Positions 61,987 through 64,000 of a stretch of DNA of 64,000 nucleotides are shown piece by piece. How positions within the stretch are numbered: position 1 is the first letter of the stretch; every line of letters starts with the position of its first letter. Source of the stretch: a virus; the IMG/VR virus record IMGVR_UViG_3300037147_000124, positions 1-64,000 of that record; one strand, given 5' to 3'. Below the pieces are notes generated by a model. It did no database searches. It saw nothing but the letters and a program-made list of their open reading frames with translations, and was not told where the DNA came from. The position numbers and the translations under genes are program-made.

Positions 61987-64000
61987 ATGTCCAACGAGCG
62001 ACGCTGGCTCAAGGTCCGCGACTTTCTGACATTCCGTCCGAAAGAGGTCCTTGAGGATAAGAAACACTTCTTCGAGTGCAAGGACTCTACCTCCGAGACA
62101 GGCAGTAGCCTGCTCGTGCGCGTCAACGCGACGCACGCCGGTCTGGTCACCGGCAACCGCAAGTTTTACCGTCCTGATTTCATGCAGGACTCAGTCCACA
62201 CCTGGCTGCCGAAGCACAAGCCGGCGCTTCCAGTGTTGCGTGGACACAGTGAGGATGGCGAGGTTCTGGGCCGCGTTCGCGAGGCCAAGTACATCGATGA
62301 CTCCTGGCAGTATGCGAAGGACTATCCGATCCTCAAGGATTCGGTCTTCTACAACCGGGATGCCCGGTCCAAGAAGGTAGGTCTCTTCAAAGCTGTCGAC
62401 TGGATCACCGACAATCTAGTCCCCCTGTCCGACTACCGTGGTCTGGGCCACATCGAACTCGGCCTGACCATCACCAATCCGGAAGCGATCAAGAAGATCC
62501 TCCGCGACGAATACCTTTGCGTTTCGGCCGGTGCCATCACCGACGAGGCAATCTGCTCAATCTGCCACACCGATTGGGCTTCGAACGATAAGTGCGAGCA
62601 TCGCCCTGGGCAGCTCGTTGATGGCCGCCGGATGTTCATTATCTCCGGTCGCTTCCGCTACGAGGAACTCTCCTTCGTCAACTTCGGCGCCGATCCATTC
62701 GCCGCCGTGAAGACCAAGGAATTGAAGGACTCCCTCGAGAAGATGTTCTTTCTCGGCTTGCCGATCGGAGACCAGGATCACATGGTCGAGGCGGGCCTCA
62801 AACTGACCGACAGTCTGTATGAGTCGGACATCCAGATTCATTACGAGGAACCCGAGATGACGATCGATTTGGCTGCCCTTGAGCAGACCATCAAAAGTGC
62901 CGAACTGACCGCGACCGATGCCTTTGCGGTGCGCGACCAGCTCCTGGCCTGGACCCCGGAATCGGAAGACGACAAGAGCGCCAAGCGCAGCTTGCAGTCG
63001 ACCCTGACCGCCAAGATTCGTAAGAACAGCTGGAAGCAGGACACTCCTGTTACAGTGACCGACGCCGTCGCAGCTCCTTCCGCGGAAGAACTCGCCACCG
63101 TCGATAAGGTCAAGGATGCAGTTGATGCTGCCGCCGTCGCCGCCGCCGTCACCGAGTCCGAGACTCCGGCAACGGAAGTCAAGGACAAGGTCGAATGCTT
63201 TGCCTGCAAGGCGAAGTTCACCAAGGACAAGATGGGCGTCACTTCCGACGGTGAGAATGTCTGCGAAGAGTGCAGCGAGAACATCAAGGACGCCAAGAAG
63301 GCAACCGACGGTGTTGTCAAGATCAGCGATGAGCTGAAGGCCCTCGCAGTCGGCGTCAAGTTGCTCGATGCCGAAGAGAAGGCCGAGCCCACCGAAGAAG
63401 CCAAGTCGATTCTCGGTTGCTACGAGACGCTGGACAAGTTGCACGGCAATGCGAGCCAGGAACTGCGCTGGAAGATGGAAGACCTTCACGGCTCCATCGG
63501 CGAGCGTTGGGGCAAGGATCGCTGGGTCGAGTACGCGAAGTCCACGCTGGCCAACCACGTCAAGGACTCCAAGCTCGTCTCCAACGACGAGCTGGCGCTC
63601 AAGGATGAGGCTGTCGTCACCCAGGAAGCCGAGATCACCAAGCTCCAGGGCACGATCACGATCAAGGATCAGTCGATCGCCAAGTTCTTCAACGACTCGA
63701 AGCTGAGCATGGCCACCACCATCGTCATGGCCAGTGTCCTGCGCCAGAAGGACGGTTTCACCGGCCTGGATGGAGCCAAGATCCAGGACAAGATCAGCGA
63801 GTACGCGAAGCGGCATATCACCAGCCTGCGCGACTCCGTCGCCGACATCCTGAATGAGCTGCAGTGGGCCAAGCCCGTTGTAGCCGCACCGGAGGCAGCG
63901 GGCAAGGACCCGGCCACCACGGTAACCGACAACGCGCATGTAAGCGAGTCCGAAGGGTTCCACCCTGAAGCGCAAATTCCGGAACTGAAGGCGCAAGACG
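61987..64000 (+). CDS. prohead protease/scaffold protein (partial)
   Basis: The frame starts at an ATG preceded by AGGA and is still open at the window edge, at least 671 codons. The N-terminal ~230 residues show VLRGHSEDGEVLGRV (His), GLTITNPE, then CVSAGAITDE (Ser) and a CSICHTD...CEHRPG zinc cluster before ISGRFRYEELSFVNFGADP. This is the form of prohead core proteases in large phages. A long helical, acidic Lys/Glu-rich scaffold region with an ECFACKAKF...CEEC ribbon follows. It would process the head. The coat gene should lie beyond the window. Confidence 0.65.
   Translation, partial: MSNERRWLKVRDFLTFRPKEVLEDKKHFFECKDSTSETGSSLLVRVNATHAGLVTGNRKFYRPDFMQDSVHTWLPKHKPALPVLRGHSEDGEVLGRVREAKYIDDSWQYAKDYPILKDSVFYNRDARSKKVGLFKAVDWITDNLVPLSDYRGLGHIELGLTITNPEAIKKILRDEYLCVSAGAITDEAICSICHTDWASNDKCEHRPGQLVDGRRMFIISGRFRYEELSFVNFGADPFAAVKTKELKDSLEKMFFLGLPIGDQDHMVEAGLKLTDSLYESDIQIHYEEPEMTIDLAALEQTIKSAELTATDAFAVRDQLLAWTPESEDDKSAKRSLQSTLTAKIRKNSWKQDTPVTVTDAVAAPSAEELATVDKVKDAVDAAAVAAAVTESETPATEVKDKVECFACKAKFTKDKMGVTSDGENVCEECSENIKDAKKATDGVVKISDELKALAVGVKLLDAEEKAEPTEEAKSILGCYETLDKLHGNASQELRWKMEDLHGSIGERWGKDRWVEYAKSTLANHVKDSKLVSNDELALKDEAVVTQEAEITKLQGTITIKDQSIAKFFNDSKLSMATTIVMASVLRQKDGFTGLDGAKIQDKISEYAKRHITSLRDSVADILNELQWAKPVVAAPEAAGKDPATTVTDNAHVSESEGFHPEAQIPELKAQD

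Noticed and set aside
1-64000. CRISPR arrays, insertion sequences, integrase or attachment sites
   Set aside because: None seen by eye: no regularly spaced identical repeats, no transposase or integrase signatures.

Overview
The window reads as one continuous piece of a large tailed-phage (Caudoviricetes) genome. It carries a large terminase subunit, a portal protein, a prohead protease/scaffold running off the right edge, a lysozyme, and phage nucleotide- and RNA-metabolism genes. There are no integrase, ribosomal or house-keeping operons. It is visibly GC-rich, which suggests a GC-rich Gram-negative host. I cannot name the host or the phage genus. Most genes are unrecognised and small, and are packed with ATGA/TGATG-type stop/start overlaps. 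Strong AAGGAG-type ribosome sites set most starts; several starts are GTG or TTG.

Layout. From 1 to about 40.5 kb essentially every gene is on the minus strand (leftward transcription). From 40.8 kb to the right edge every gene is on the plus strand, with a divergent control region at 40540-40818. The leftmost 1-16 kb holds a phage tRNA with an odd insertion and an RNA-repair and nucleotide set: RlaP-like nucleotidyltransferase, thioredoxin, T4 Rnl1-type RNA ligase, CCA-adding enzyme, polynucleotide kinase-phosphatase and ThyX. SLOG-family and macro-like proteins follow. At 16-24 kb are an HK97-type capsid-like gene out of place, an ATP-dependent DNA ligase with a LigD-PE-like segment, and a 677-residue protein with a DUF2135/YfaP-like domain. 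At 25-36 kb are runs of tiny membrane proteins, a GH24 lysozyme and structured intergenic spacers. At 36.5-39.6 kb is a 1032-residue protein whose central segment resembles the catalytic region of RdRP/QDE-1/YonO-type double-psi-beta-barrel RNA polymerases, although one metal-binding Asp is changed.

The rightward half starts with small accessory genes: GroES-like, HicA-like, MmcB-like nuclease, C39-like peptidase, dual-specificity phosphatase and dCMP deaminase. It then passes to a helix-turn-helix/metallophosphoesterase fusion, a JAMM peptidase and three Gly/Ala-rich proteins. The packaging/head module follows: terminase, two unknown proteins, portal, protease/scaffold.

Regulation visible in the DNA. 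A recurrent cassette consists of a hairpin followed by TTTGGTA, 16 bases, then CATACT/CATGCT/GACACT. It sits before five transcription units on both strands. In three of them the ATG lies exactly seven bases past the -10-like hexamer, which predicts leaderless mRNAs, including the lysozyme mRNA. A second motif, CCTATACTAG, occurs four times. The polymerase-like gene, these non-canonical promoters and the RNA-repair set are the most interesting candidates for new biology here.
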